From Pandoraea anapnoica (GTDB lineage Bacteria > Pseudomonadota > Gammaproteobacteria > Burkholderiales > Burkholderiaceae), in assembly GCF_902459765.1 (NCBI RefSeq), contig NZ_CABPSP010000002.1, positions 62,001 through 126,000 on the forward strand: a stretch of DNA of 64,000 nt, in the 5' to 3' direction. Below are positions 24,784 through 32,837 of the stretch, in pieces; position 1 is the first letter of the stretch, and every line of letters begins with the position of its first letter. The position numbers were made by a program, and so were the translations under genes. The notes beneath the pieces are model-generated. The model was not told the origin of the DNA. It worked only from the letters and a program-made list of their open reading frames with translations, and searched no databases.

Positions 24784-25764
24784 ATGCAAGACACGCAATC
24801 GCCTATCGCCGCCGCCCAGTCGACCTCGCTTCACGCATCGTCCAGCTTTCGCGGTATCTGGCTGCCGCTCATCACGCCCTTCAAGCGCGACGGCGCTCAC
24901 ACGCCGGTCGATCACACGGCACTGCGGGGGATCGTTGCGCACTATCGTCACTCGGGGATTGCGGGCTTCGTGATCTGTGGCACGACCGGTGAAGCGGCCG
25001 CGCTGGAAGATGTCGAACAAATCGCCGTGCTTGAGACCGTGTTGGCGGAAGCCGGTGACCTACCTGTCATCGCCGGTCTCGCTGGGAATCATCTCGGGCA
25101 TACGCTTACGCGCATGGACGCCCTGAACGCACTGCCGCTCGCCGGTGTGCTGACACCCGCGCCGTATTACATCCGCCCGTCGCAGGCGGGGCTCGTCGGC
25201 TGGTTCAATGCGCTGGCCGACCGCTCGGCCGCGCCGCTGGTGCTCTACGACATTCCGTATCGCACAGGGGCCACGCTGACGTTAGAGACACTGCTCACGC
25301 TGGCCGGTCACGCCAATATTCGCGGTATCAAGGATTGTGGCGGCAACGCGCACACGACGCAGGCGCTAATTGCCGATGGGCGTCTGTCTGTCCTCGCCGG
25401 TGAAGATCATCAACTGCTGTCGACGCTAACGATGGGCGGCCATGGCGCGATCATTGCGTCGTCGCATTGCCGCCCGGCCCATTTCGCGGCCCTCTATCGT
25501 GCCGTACGCGCGCAGCAGCTCGACGTCGCGCGCGTGCTCTTTCATGCGCTCATGCCGGTCGTGAAGCTGCTGTTTGCCGAAGCGAACCCCGGCCCGGTGA
25601 AGGCGTGGCTCGCACGTGAAGGCTGGCTGGAAGACGTGCTGCGTGCACCGATGACGAGTGCGTCACCGGCGCTTGCGCAGCAGTTGGTGGATGCAGTCGC
25701 CGCCATCGACACTGCATTCGGTGCGAACGTAGCGCAAGGGGCCACCGTCGCAGAGGCCGCTTGA
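24784..25764 (+). CDS. Dihydrodipicolinate synthase/N-acetylneuraminate lyase family aldolase
   Basis: A 326-residue class I aldolase. It has GTTGE (66-70, with the Thr pair at 67-68), Tyr155 in YDIPYRTG with Arg160, and the Schiff-base Lys183 in GIKDCGG, matching DapA Tyr133, Arg138 and Lys161. It may be a true 4-hydroxy-tetrahydrodipicolinate synthase, but the extra 22 N-terminal residues and isolated position make a paralogue for another pyruvate aldol reaction possible. The start at 24784 is supported by GGGAG at 24774-24778. The 577-bp upstream gap holds a promoter and hairpins. Confidence 0.83.
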   Translation: MQDTQSPIAAAQSTSLHASSSFRGIWLPLITPFKRDGAHTPVDHTALRGIVAHYRHSGIAGFVICGTTGEAAALEDVEQIAVLETVLAEAGDLPVIAGLAGNHLGHTLTRMDALNALPLAGVLTPAPYYIRPSQAGLVGWFNALADRSAAPLVLYDIPYRTGATLTLETLLTLAGHANIRGIKDCGGNAHTTQALIADGRLSVLAGEDHQLLSTLTMGGHGAIIASSHCRPAHFAALYRAVRAQQLDVARVLFHALMPVVKLLFAEANPGPVKAWLAREGWLEDVLRAPMTSASPALAQQLVDAVAAIDTAFGANVAQGATVAEAA

Positions 25765-25789
25765 CGGACAGACGGCAGAGCGCGTGTCG

Positions 25790-27427
25790 TCAGGCGACGA
25801 CGCGCAAATGCCTGTCGTCGGGGGCTGCAAGCTTGGGCGTCATGGACGCAGGATGATGCGCAAAGTCACCGTGCACGCCGACGCTACCATTCACGCGGAA
25901 CTTCGACGTCTCGCTCACGAGGTCTGCGGCCTGCTGACGCATATGCTCGGCCGCCGCCGCAGCCTCTTCGACGAGCGCGCCATTCTGTTGCGTCACCTGA
26001 TCCATCTGCGCGACGGCCTGATTGACCTGTTCGATACCGCGCGCCTGCTCGTCGCTCGCCGCCGCGATTTCGGTGATGAGTTCGCTCACACGACGCACGG
26101 ACACCACAATCTGATCCATCGTGCGACCGGCGACTTCCACGCGCGACGAGCCGTCCTGCACTTGCTGAACAGACGCCGCGATCAGCTCGCGAATGTCCTT
26201 GGCCGTGCCCGCCGAGCGCTGCGCCAGCGTGCGCACCTCGCCCGCTACGACAGCGAACCCGCGGCCTTGCTCGCCCGCACGCGCGGCTTCCACCGCCGCA
26301 TTGAGCGCGAGAATATTGGTCTGGAACGCAATGCCTTCGATAGCGGTGATCATCTCGCTCATGCGAGCCGAGGCGCTGGCCATCGCCTGCATCGTCTCTA
26401 CGACTGCACGCACACTGTGCGCTCCGGCATCGGCCACGCCCGACGCCTCTTGCGACAGACGCTTCGCCTCGACCGCATGCTCCACGTTCTGACGCACGGT
26501 CGACGTCAGTTCTTCCATCGACGCTGCCGTCTCCTCTAGCGATGCGGCTTGCTCCTCCGTGCGCTGCGACAAATCGGTGTTGCCCTGTGCGATCTCACGC
26601 GCGGCGGTGTCGATGGCGCCCGATGCGCCCTGAATGTTGCGCACCAGATGGCTCAGTTGTGCGATGGCCGTGTCCAGCGCGCTGGCCATCTCGCCAATTT
26701 CGTCGCGGCTTTCCACTTGCACGCGATGCGTCAGGTCGCCGTTGGCGAGCGCCGAAGCCCCTTCCGAGACGGCGCGCACCGGACGCGTCACCGAACGCGC
26801 AATCGCCACACCGGCCACTACGGACAACGTCACCGACAACAACAACGTGGCGAACAACCAAACGCGGGCGGACAGATAGGCGTCGTTAGCGTCGGCCGCT
26901 TCCTTCGCGCTCACTGCCTTGCCGACGCCCATCAGGTCGTCGAGCGGCGAGAAGAACGCCAGTTGGGTCTTCTGGAGACTGCCCAGCAGTTGCGCCTTGG
27001 CACCAACGTAGTCGCCGTTGTGCACAAGCGTTTTGAACGCGTCGAGTTGCTTGCCGTACTCCGCGCTGGCCTGCGTGAGCGTTTGATAGAGCGCCTTGCC
27101 CTTCTCCGTGTAGAACATCGTCGCCATGCCGTCGATGCTCTTCAGGTTCGCCTGACGCAACTCGTCGATCTTCTTCAGACGCGTGTCGAGCTGCGACGCG
27201 TCTTCAGACATCGCGATGTCGCGCAGCAGCACGGCCACATGGGACGCGCGATCCTTCAGGTTATGGAATTCGAGAATCTTGTTGTTCAGGTCTGACACGA
27301 TGAGCTGCGTGTTCGTGTCCATCGTCGCCATCTTCGTCACGGCGACGACCGCCACGACCAACAGCATGAGAACGTTGAGGGAAAAGGCGGCGGCGAGCCG
27401 TTTGCTGATACTCAGATTCTTGAACAT
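25790..27427 (-). CDS. Methyl-accepting chemotaxis protein
   Basis: A 545-residue receptor with membrane helices at about 10-32 and 188-210 and a helical four-helix-bundle sensor (Tar-like, about 33-187) facing the periplasm. HAMP covers about 211-265, and the signalling hairpin includes the tip EGIAFQTNILALNAAVEAARAGEQGRGFAVVAGEVR. Glutamine/glutamate-rich methylation stretches flank it. The C-terminus ends HLRVVA with no NWETF-type pentapeptide for CheR docking. The ligand is unknown. A sigma-28-like promoter lies upstream. Confidence 0.92.
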   Translation of the reverse strand: MFKNLSISKRLAAAFSLNVLMLLVVAVVAVTKMATMDTNTQLIVSDLNNKILEFHNLKDRASHVAVLLRDIAMSEDASQLDTRLKKIDELRQANLKSIDGMATMFYTEKGKALYQTLTQASAEYGKQLDAFKTLVHNGDYVGAKAQLLGSLQKTQLAFFSPLDDLMGVGKAVSAKEAADANDAYLSARVWLFATLLLSVTLSVVAGVAIARSVTRPVRAVSEGASALANGDLTHRVQVESRDEIGEMASALDTAIAQLSHLVRNIQGASGAIDTAAREIAQGNTDLSQRTEEQAASLEETAASMEELTSTVRQNVEHAVEAKRLSQEASGVADAGAHSVRAVVETMQAMASASARMSEMITAIEGIAFQTNILALNAAVEAARAGEQGRGFAVVAGEVRTLAQRSAGTAKDIRELIAASVQQVQDGSSRVEVAGRTMDQIVVSVRRVSELITEIAAASDEQARGIEQVNQAVAQMDQVTQQNGALVEEAAAAAEHMRQQAADLVSETSKFRVNGSVGVHGDFAHHPASMTPKLAAPDDRHLRVVA

Positions 27428-27752
27428 CGGTGGGTGCGCGATTCGTCCTGGGGGTCTTGGTTTCGCCCTGCCGCCAGCACGTGCGGCAGGTCACTGTCTC
27501 TCTCCGTACCGCTTTCGGTACCTCTGACGAGACTTAACGAGTGCTTTTGACGAAACTTGAGCCTTGCTGCAACAATTTCGCGCGATACCCCGCAAACGCC
27601 CGCCAGGCAAGGCGTTCCACCGGTGGAAACGCGCACCGAATTGGGGGACGAGCAACGCTAATTGCGTATCCATCAAATATATCAAGCCACCTGATTACAT
27701 CGACGTTGAGCGCAATGCCGAACGGGTGACGACGATGCGAGTTGCGTTCCTC
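27428..27752. other. Gap between chemotaxis and DUF606 genes
   Basis: About 325 bp without a supportable gene. It holds the putative sigma-28 promoter and dyad near 27506-27537. The rest, including an A+T-rich patch near 27660-27700, shows no recognised signal. Confidence 0.5.
27512..27537 (-). promoter_or_regulatory. Possible sigma-28 (FliA) promoter for the chemotaxis gene
   Basis: Read on the minus strand, TTAAGTCT (27537-27530) resembles the -35 TAAAGTTT, and ACCGAAAG (27519-27512) resembles GCCGATAA, with 10 bases between. The -10 also overlaps the dyad GTACCG/CGGTAC (27506-27521). The match is partial. Confidence 0.35.
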
Positions 27753-28277
27753 TCAGGAAACGATGGACTTCGCCGCAACTGCCCCTGTCGAGACGGCACG
27801 TGTTCCCCATTGCACAACTAGCATGCCCAGGACAATGAGCGCTACACCGCCAATGCGCGCGAGATTGACGGGCCTGGCGGCAAGTCCCATCAGCCCGAAG
27901 TGGTCAATGATCAGCGACGCGACGACCTGACCCGCCACCACACATACGATGAAGTTCGCCGCCCCCAGACGCGGCGTGAGCACCAGCGCCGCTGTGATGT
28001 AGGCCACGCCCGCAATGCCGCCGATCCACAGCCACCACGGCCCGCGCGCGGCGCTACCGATGTCCGGCAATCCGGCGCGCATGCCGATCAGCACGGGCAG
28101 CACAACGATAAGACTCACGAGCAATGACGCCACCGTCGCCCACAGCGGATGACCCAGCACGCGCCCGAGCGCCGCGTTGCTGCCAGCCTGGAACGGGACA
28201 ACAGCACCGGCGAGCATCGCGATGACGAGCGGCAACAGGACTGTCGCGGGGATTTGGGGTGTCATTGACGCATTCAT
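27753..28277 (-). CDS. DUF606 (YdcZ-like) DMT-superfamily transporter
   Basis: A 174-residue membrane protein with five hydrophobic segments, the size of a half EamA unit. The opening VVPFQAGSNAALGRVLGHPLWAT and the ending LARIGGVALIVLGMLVVQWG are typical of the DUF606/YdcZ family, whose members function as dimers; substrates are generally unknown. It is divergent from a LysR gene at 28375 and is the likely target of that regulator. Confidence 0.85.
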   Translation of the reverse strand: MNASMTPQIPATVLLPLVIAMLAGAVVPFQAGSNAALGRVLGHPLWATVASLLVSLIVVLPVLIGMRAGLPDIGSAARGPWWLWIGGIAGVAYITAALVLTPRLGAANFIVCVVAGQVVASLIIDHFGLMGLAARPVNLARIGGVALIVLGMLVVQWGTRAVSTGAVAAKSIVS

Positions 28278-28325
28278 GAGGTGATCTCTCTATTCGTAAA
28301 TATCGCTTGCCCTCAGCATGAGTCA

Positions 28326-28342
28326 TCCATTCCAATAATGGA
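28326..28342. promoter_or_regulatory. Dyad in the DUF606/LysR intergenic region
   Basis: TCCATT (28326-28331) and AATGGA (28337-28342) form a 6-5-6 inverted repeat between the divergent genes. It is a candidate binding site for the adjacent LysR protein. Confidence 0.45.
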
Positions 28343-28374
28343 AATTCGAATCCATCACACAAACTATTCGTCAC

Positions 28375-29274
28375 ATGGATGATTTGCGTCGAATCGACCT
28401 CAATCTATTGCTGACGCTGCACGCCTTGCTGGCGGAGCGCCATGTGTCGCGCGCAGCGCTACGTCTGCATCGCAGTCAGCCTGCGGTGAGCCATGCGCTC
28501 GCGCAGTTGCGCGGCATCTTCGATGACCCGTTGCTGGTGCGACGCGACGGCGGCCTCGCCCTGACTTCGCGGGCGGTGGAACTGCAACGGCCGCTTGAAG
28601 ACGCGCTCGATCAGTTACAAGGGTTGTTGCACGCACCGGCGTTCGATCCGCGCCGGGCGAAGCGGACTTTCCGTATTGCGCTGTCCGATTACGGCTCGCG
28701 CGTCTCACTGCCTCAACTGACGCGTCGCGTGCGAGAGCAAGCACCGGGCATCGATCTTGCGGCAACGCAAGCGAGCCGCGAAGCGATGCTCACCCAGCTA
28801 CTCGACGGCGAAATCGATCTGGCGTTGGGCGTGTTTCACGAATTTCCGGGGGAATTGGAGACGCAGACGCTGTTCGAAGAAACGTTCGTCTGTCTGGCGG
28901 ATCGCTCCACGCTGCCTTCGCGCGGCGGTCTGACGATGGCGGCATGGCTGGCGCGCCCGCACGTGCTGGTCGCGATGCGTCCGGGGGCGGACAACGAAAT
29001 CGATCAGGCACTAGGGGAGCTGGGACACACGCGGCGCGTGGCCGTCACGCTGCCGCATTGGAGCATCGCGCCGGAGTTGATTGCGGGGACGGATCTGATT
29101 CTAACGGTCGCGCAAACGGCCGTCGCACATCTGCGTCACGACCGGCAGTTACGACGCTTCGCCGCGCCGTTTGCGATACCGCCGTTTCTGTTTCAGGCCG
29201 CATGGCACGCCCGTCGCGACGTCGACCCCGCGCATCGATGGCTGCGCGAGCAGATCGCAGAGATCTGCCGCTAA
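28375..29274 (+). CDS. LysR-family regulator (NodD/PcpR-like subgroup)
   Basis: A 299-residue LysR protein. The N-terminal helix-turn-helix contains LLLTLHALLAERHVSRAALRLHRSQPAVSHALAQLR, and a PBP2-like effector domain follows at about 95-295. The RIDLNLLLTLHAL start and FDDPLLVR are typical of the NodD/LinR-type subgroup. It is divergent from the DUF606 transporter gene, which it probably controls. The effector is unknown. Confidence 0.9.
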   Translation: MDDLRRIDLNLLLTLHALLAERHVSRAALRLHRSQPAVSHALAQLRGIFDDPLLVRRDGGLALTSRAVELQRPLEDALDQLQGLLHAPAFDPRRAKRTFRIALSDYGSRVSLPQLTRRVREQAPGIDLAATQASREAMLTQLLDGEIDLALGVFHEFPGELETQTLFEETFVCLADRSTLPSRGGLTMAAWLARPHVLVAMRPGADNEIDQALGELGHTRRVAVTLPHWSIAPELIAGTDLILTVAQTAVAHLRHDRQLRRFAAPFAIPPFLFQAAWHARRDVDPAHRWLREQIAEICR

Positions 29275-29276
29275 GG

Positions 29277-29954
29277 TCAGTTGTCTTCGAGGAAGCCGCT
29301 GGCGATGGCGTCGGCGATCATCCGATCGGCGAGTTGCCCGAGCGCGGGGGACGCGTCGCCGATCACATGCATCAGCTTGCGCACCTGCGACGCTTTGATC
29401 GAGCGTTCGGCCCAGACCCGACCGTGCGTGTGATAGCTGTGCAGCAACGGCTGGAGCCGGTCCATCGCGCGCGCGAACTTGGCATCGACTGTCTCGCGCG
29501 CTTCGAATTCCTCCCACAGCGCACGATACGATTTCGCCTGATCCGTGGGCAACAGATTGAAGATGCGCTCGGCCGCCGCCTGCTCGCGTTCGTGCTGATC
29601 CTGCGCAGCCACGGCGTCGTAAGCGTAGGTGTCGCCCGCATCGATCTCGACCAGGTCGTGGATCAGCAGCATGAGCATGACGCGGGGAATCTGGGTGCCC
29701 TGCGGCGCGTACTCGGCCAGCACCGTCGCCATCAACGCCATTTCCCAGCTGTGCTCGGCATCGTTCTCGAAACGCTTGCCGGTGATCAGCAACGTGTTGC
29801 GCCAGGTCTCTTTAAGCGCATCCACTTCACGCATGAACAACAACTGTGCTTTAAGACGCTCGGGCACGTCGATTCTGCTGAAATCGCTCGGAATGTTCAC
29901 GCTCACCGGCTCCGGTTCCGCGTGCGCCGCATCGCGTTGATTACGCTTGTCCAT
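29277..29954 (-). CDS. HD-domain phosphohydrolase (HDDC2/YfbR-like)
   Basis: About 225 residues. The metal-binding set is visible as NDAEHSWEMALM (first His), LLIHDLVEIDAGDT (His-Asp pair) and a later Asp in KFARAMDRLQPLL, as in HDDC2 and 5'-deoxynucleotidase YfbR. It probably dephosphorylates a nucleotide. GGAG six bases before the ATG at 29954 favours that start; ATG 29966 and GTG 29978 are in frame upstream. It ends two bases after the LysR stop, on the opposite strand. Confidence 0.85.
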   Translation of the reverse strand: MDKRNQRDAAHAEPEPVSVNIPSDFSRIDVPERLKAQLLFMREVDALKETWRNTLLITGKRFENDAEHSWEMALMATVLAEYAPQGTQIPRVMLMLLIHDLVEIDAGDTYAYDAVAAQDQHEREQAAAERIFNLLPTDQAKSYRALWEEFEARETVDAKFARAMDRLQPLLHSYHTHGRVWAERSIKASQVRKLMHVIGDASPALGQLADRMIADAIASGFLEDN

Positions 29955-30022
29955 CTGATGCTCCATTGGGTAGCCCACGATTATCGCCGCGATTGCCGTT
30001 CACGGCGCATCAGCGTGAGCGC

Positions 30023-30808
30023 CTATCCCTTGCCCAACGGCGGACGGCTCGGAAAGCCCGCCATATTGCTCAGTTGCGCCAGCTCGTTGGCCGCTTCAAG
30101 CATCAGTCCGGAGAACTCGTGGATCTTCTTCGCCGTGAGCCGCACCCGGGGCGCTGCGAGACTGATGACGCCCACGCAACGCGAGCCGCTCACGACAGGC
30201 ACCGCCACCGCCGCCATGCGTGGCGCGAAGACTTCGTCAATCATTGCGTAACCCCGCACGCGCGCGGCATGCAGAAAACCCAGCAATGCCTTGAGCGTCG
30301 TCGGCGCGTTCGGTCCGAACTCGTTCGGCTGCCCGAAGCCTTGCTTAAGGACGAGCGACGCCGCCTGTTCGTCGGTCATCGTCATGAGCCACGCATGGCC
30401 CGTCGACGTGCAGGAGAGTTGCGCGGCATGCCCCATGTCCGGGTCGTAGCGAAAGCCCGTTCGCTGCCCGTCGGCGCGGCCCACCCAGATGATGGCGTCG
30501 CAGTCGACCAGCGACAGACGCACCAGCCCGGCCGTCTGCGCAGCGAGACGTTCGATGATCGGCTGCGCGATGTCCGCGATGCCCGTCAGACTCAGGAATT
30601 CGAGTCCGTTCGACGTCATGCGCATCGTGAGGATGTAGCGGCCGTGATCGACCAGTTGCCTGACGTACCCACTCTCGACCAGTTCGGTCAGCACGCGGTG
30701 ACACGTGCTTCGCGGCAACGACAGTGCTTCGGCAATCGCGACAAGGCCCGCGCCCTCACCTTCCGACGCCAGCAAATCGAGAATTCTCAGCCCGTTTTTC
30801 AGTGACAT
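30023..30808 (-). CDS. IclR-family transcriptional regulator
   Basis: A 261-residue regulator with an N-terminal winged helix (GLRILDLLASEG and LPRSTCHRVLTELVESGYV) and the IclR effector domain from about 75, including CTSTGHAWLM and RGYAMIDEV. IclR relatives control uptake and breakdown of protocatechuate, shikimate, quinate and similar acids. It is divergent from a ShiA-type permease and dehydroquinase operon. Three dyads lie within 50 bp of its start, one across the start codon, so autoregulation is likely. Confidence 0.9.
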   Translation of the reverse strand: MSLKNGLRILDLLASEGEGAGLVAIAEALSLPRSTCHRVLTELVESGYVRQLVDHGRYILTMRMTSNGLEFLSLTGIADIAQPIIERLAAQTAGLVRLSLVDCDAIIWVGRADGQRTGFRYDPDMGHAAQLSCTSTGHAWLMTMTDEQAASLVLKQGFGQPNEFGPNAPTTLKALLGFLHAARVRGYAMIDEVFAPRMAAVAVPVVSGSRCVGVISLAAPRVRLTAKKIHEFSGLMLEAANELAQLSNMAGFPSRPPLGKG

Positions 30809-30816
30809 CCGATGTC
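30804..30816. promoter_or_regulatory. Dyad overlapping the iclR-type start codon
   Basis: GACATCCGATGTC is a 6-1-6 palindrome that covers the regulator's ATG (30806-30808). A protein bound here would block its translation start region or promoter-proximal transcription. Confidence 0.4.
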
Positions 30817-30819
30817 ATC

Positions 30820-30834
30820 TTCCATAATGTGGAA
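30820..30834. promoter_or_regulatory. IclR-type operator 1
   Basis: TTCCATAATGTGGAA is a 5-5-5 dyad with the TTCCA/TGGAA arms common in IclR-family operators. It is 12 bp from the regulator gene and about 100 bp from the permease gene. Confidence 0.65.
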
Positions 30835-30838
30835 TGGA

Positions 30839-30853
30839 GTTCCGGTCTGGAAC
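30839..30853. promoter_or_regulatory. IclR-type operator 2
   Basis: GTTCCGGTCTGGAAC is a second 5-5-5 dyad, centred 19 bp from operator 1. Tandem TTCC/GGAA dyads of this kind are typical of IclR sites that bind two dimers. Confidence 0.65.
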
Positions 30854-30936
30854 GACCTCTCCGGTGCGCGCAAACAATAGCACTTGTTCGTCGCCAGAAA
30901 CGAACGTTTCAATATATCGAGAACTCAGGAGACAAC

Positions 30937-32280
30937 ATGTCAACTTTGGTGGATTCGGACCTGAACGTGGATGCACAATCCACGCAGGCCCAATTGATGG
31001 CGCGTCGGGCGGTCGCGGGGGCGACGGTCGGCACCGCGCTCGAATGGTTCGACTTCGCGCTCTATGGTGTGGTCGCGGCCACAATCTTTCCCAAGCTGTT
31101 TTTCCCGTCGCTCGATCCGACGGCGTCGCTGCTCGCCTCGCTCGCGAGCTTCTGGGCCGGACTCGCCGCACGCCCGCTTGGCGCAGTGATCTGCGGCATG
31201 CTCGGCGACCGCTGGGGACGTCGCAAGCTGATGCTGATTACTGTGTCGGTGATGGGCGCTTCGTCGTTTCTGATGGGGCTACTGCCGACCTATGCGCAAG
31301 TCGGCATCATTGCGCCGACGCTGCTGGTGACCCTGCGCATCATTCAGGGCTTCGCCCTTGGCGGCGAGTCGACCGGTGCGCAACTGATGGCCGTGGAACA
31401 CGCGAGCGTGGAGCGGCGCGGGTGGTATTCCGGCCTGCTGGGCATCTGCTCGCCGCTGAGCCAGATCCTCGCCAACTTCTCGCTCTTCGCGCTGGCCGGT
31501 CTGCTCTCGCCGGACGCCTTCGAATCGTGGGGATGGCGCGTGCCGTTCCTCGCCAGCTTCGTGCTCGTGCTGTTGGGGATCTACATTCGCCGCAAAGTCA
31601 GCGAGACGCCCGCGTTCGAAGCGCTCAAAAAAAACGGGCAACGCGCCCGCGTATCGAACCCGCTGGGCATCGTCTTCAAACATCACTGGCGCACGGCGCT
31701 GCGTCTGACGCTGTTCTTCTGTGGACCCGCCGCGCTGTTCTATCTGATCGTGGTGTTCTCGCTCAGCTACCTGACTAAACAGCTCGGCGTGCCCAAGCAA
31801 ACGGGGTTCATGCTGTTGATGGTGGCTAACGTCTGCGCCATCGTAGGCGCGCTGGCAGGCGGTTATCTGAGCGACCGGATCGGACGCAAGCGCGCGCTGC
31901 TGCTCGGTTCGTTCTGTACGTTGGTCTGCTGCCTGATCTACTTCCCGATTCTGGGTCAGAACTCGCTGGCCCTGACGATGGCCGTGATGGGCGCGTTCCT
32001 CGGCTTCACACAATTCCAGAGCGGCATTCAGCCCGTGTGGTTCGCGGAGTCCTTCCCGACCGAAGCCCGCTACACCGGATCTGCCCTGTCGTACTCCGGG
32101 GCCAATCTGCTGACGGGCGGACCGATGCCCATCGTCGCCGTGGCACTACTCAATGCCTTCCACGGTTCGCCCTGGGCCATCGTCGCAGTGTGCGGCTCGC
32201 TGAATCTGCTTTCCTTCCTGATGATCGCCATTTCGCCCGAAACGAAGGGCACCCCCCTGGACCGATCATCCACTCACTGA
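30937..32280 (+). CDS. MFS metabolite:H+ symporter, ShiA-like
   Basis: A 447-residue permease with about twelve helices, from the MHS group that includes shikimate transporter ShiA and proline/betaine ProP. Signatures are GTALEWFDFALYGVVAATIFPKLFF, CGMLGDRWGRRKLM after helix 2, and a second GYLSDRIGRKRAL. CAGGAGA is seven to eight bases before the ATG. The stop is four bases before the dehydroquinase start, so they form an operon under the IclR regulator. Quinate, shikimate or a related hydroxy-acid is the probable substrate. Confidence 0.88.
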   Translation: MSTLVDSDLNVDAQSTQAQLMARRAVAGATVGTALEWFDFALYGVVAATIFPKLFFPSLDPTASLLASLASFWAGLAARPLGAVICGMLGDRWGRRKLMLITVSVMGASSFLMGLLPTYAQVGIIAPTLLVTLRIIQGFALGGESTGAQLMAVEHASVERRGWYSGLLGICSPLSQILANFSLFALAGLLSPDAFESWGWRVPFLASFVLVLLGIYIRRKVSETPAFEALKKNGQRARVSNPLGIVFKHHWRTALRLTLFFCGPAALFYLIVVFSLSYLTKQLGVPKQTGFMLLMVANVCAIVGALAGGYLSDRIGRKRALLLGSFCTLVCCLIYFPILGQNSLALTMAVMGAFLGFTQFQSGIQPVWFAESFPTEARYTGSALSYSGANLLTGGPMPIVAVALLNAFHGSPWAIVAVCGSLNLLSFLMIAISPETKGTPLDRSSTH

Positions 32281-32284
32281 CGTC

Positions 32285-32731
32285 ATGACCCGAAAACTCT
32301 ACATCCTCAACGGCGCGAACCTGAACATGCTGGGTTTGCGAGAGCCGCAACTCTACGGCACCACCACGCTGGCGGACATCGAACAGAACTGTCTGAAGCT
32401 GGCCACGACGCTCGAACTCGATTGCGTGTTCCGTCAAACGAACAGCGAGAGCGAACTGGTCGGCTGGATTCAGGAAGCGTTTCTTCAGGACGCGGCGCTG
32501 ATCCTGAATCCCGCCGGTTTTTCATTCGGACGGATTCCCGTACTCGACGCCGTCAAGCTATTGGTGCGGCCCGTGGTGGAGCTGCACATCACCAACATTC
32601 ATCGACGCTCGGAGGAGTATCGCCATTCGACGATTTCCGTCGCGGCGACGGCGGTGATCTGCGGCGCGGGGGCGAACGGGTATCTGCTCGCCATCCGCGC
32701 GATTGACGATCTGTGGAACGCCCCGCGCTGA
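32285..32731 (+). CDS. aroQ: Type II 3-dehydroquinate dehydratase, variant active site
   Basis: A 148-residue protein with the type II dehydroquinase fold. Arg19 and Tyr24 of the lid (REPQLYG), Asn75, Glu99, His101 and Arg113 align with known catalytic or substrate-binding residues. Two changes stand out: the NGPNLN motif reads NGANLN (Ala11), and the conserved His81 is Phe81 (NPAGFSF). It converts 3-dehydroquinate to 3-dehydroshikimate if the usual chemistry holds. Its operon with a ShiA-like permease suggests a catabolic role rather than chorismate synthesis; a different related substrate is possible given His81Phe. Confidence 0.82.
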   Translation: MTRKLYILNGANLNMLGLREPQLYGTTTLADIEQNCLKLATTLELDCVFRQTNSESELVGWIQEAFLQDAALILNPAGFSFGRIPVLDAVKLLVRPVVELHITNIHRRSEEYRHSTISVAATAVICGAGANGYLLAIRAIDDLWNAPR

Positions 32732-32837
32732 ACGACTCGCCGCTTGCCATTGACGCAACGTTTGCCGGACACTGGGGACATTGCATCGCGTCCAGCCACA
32801 TGCGTGGCTGGCGCGGCGCGCCCTCAGGGAGTGTCGA

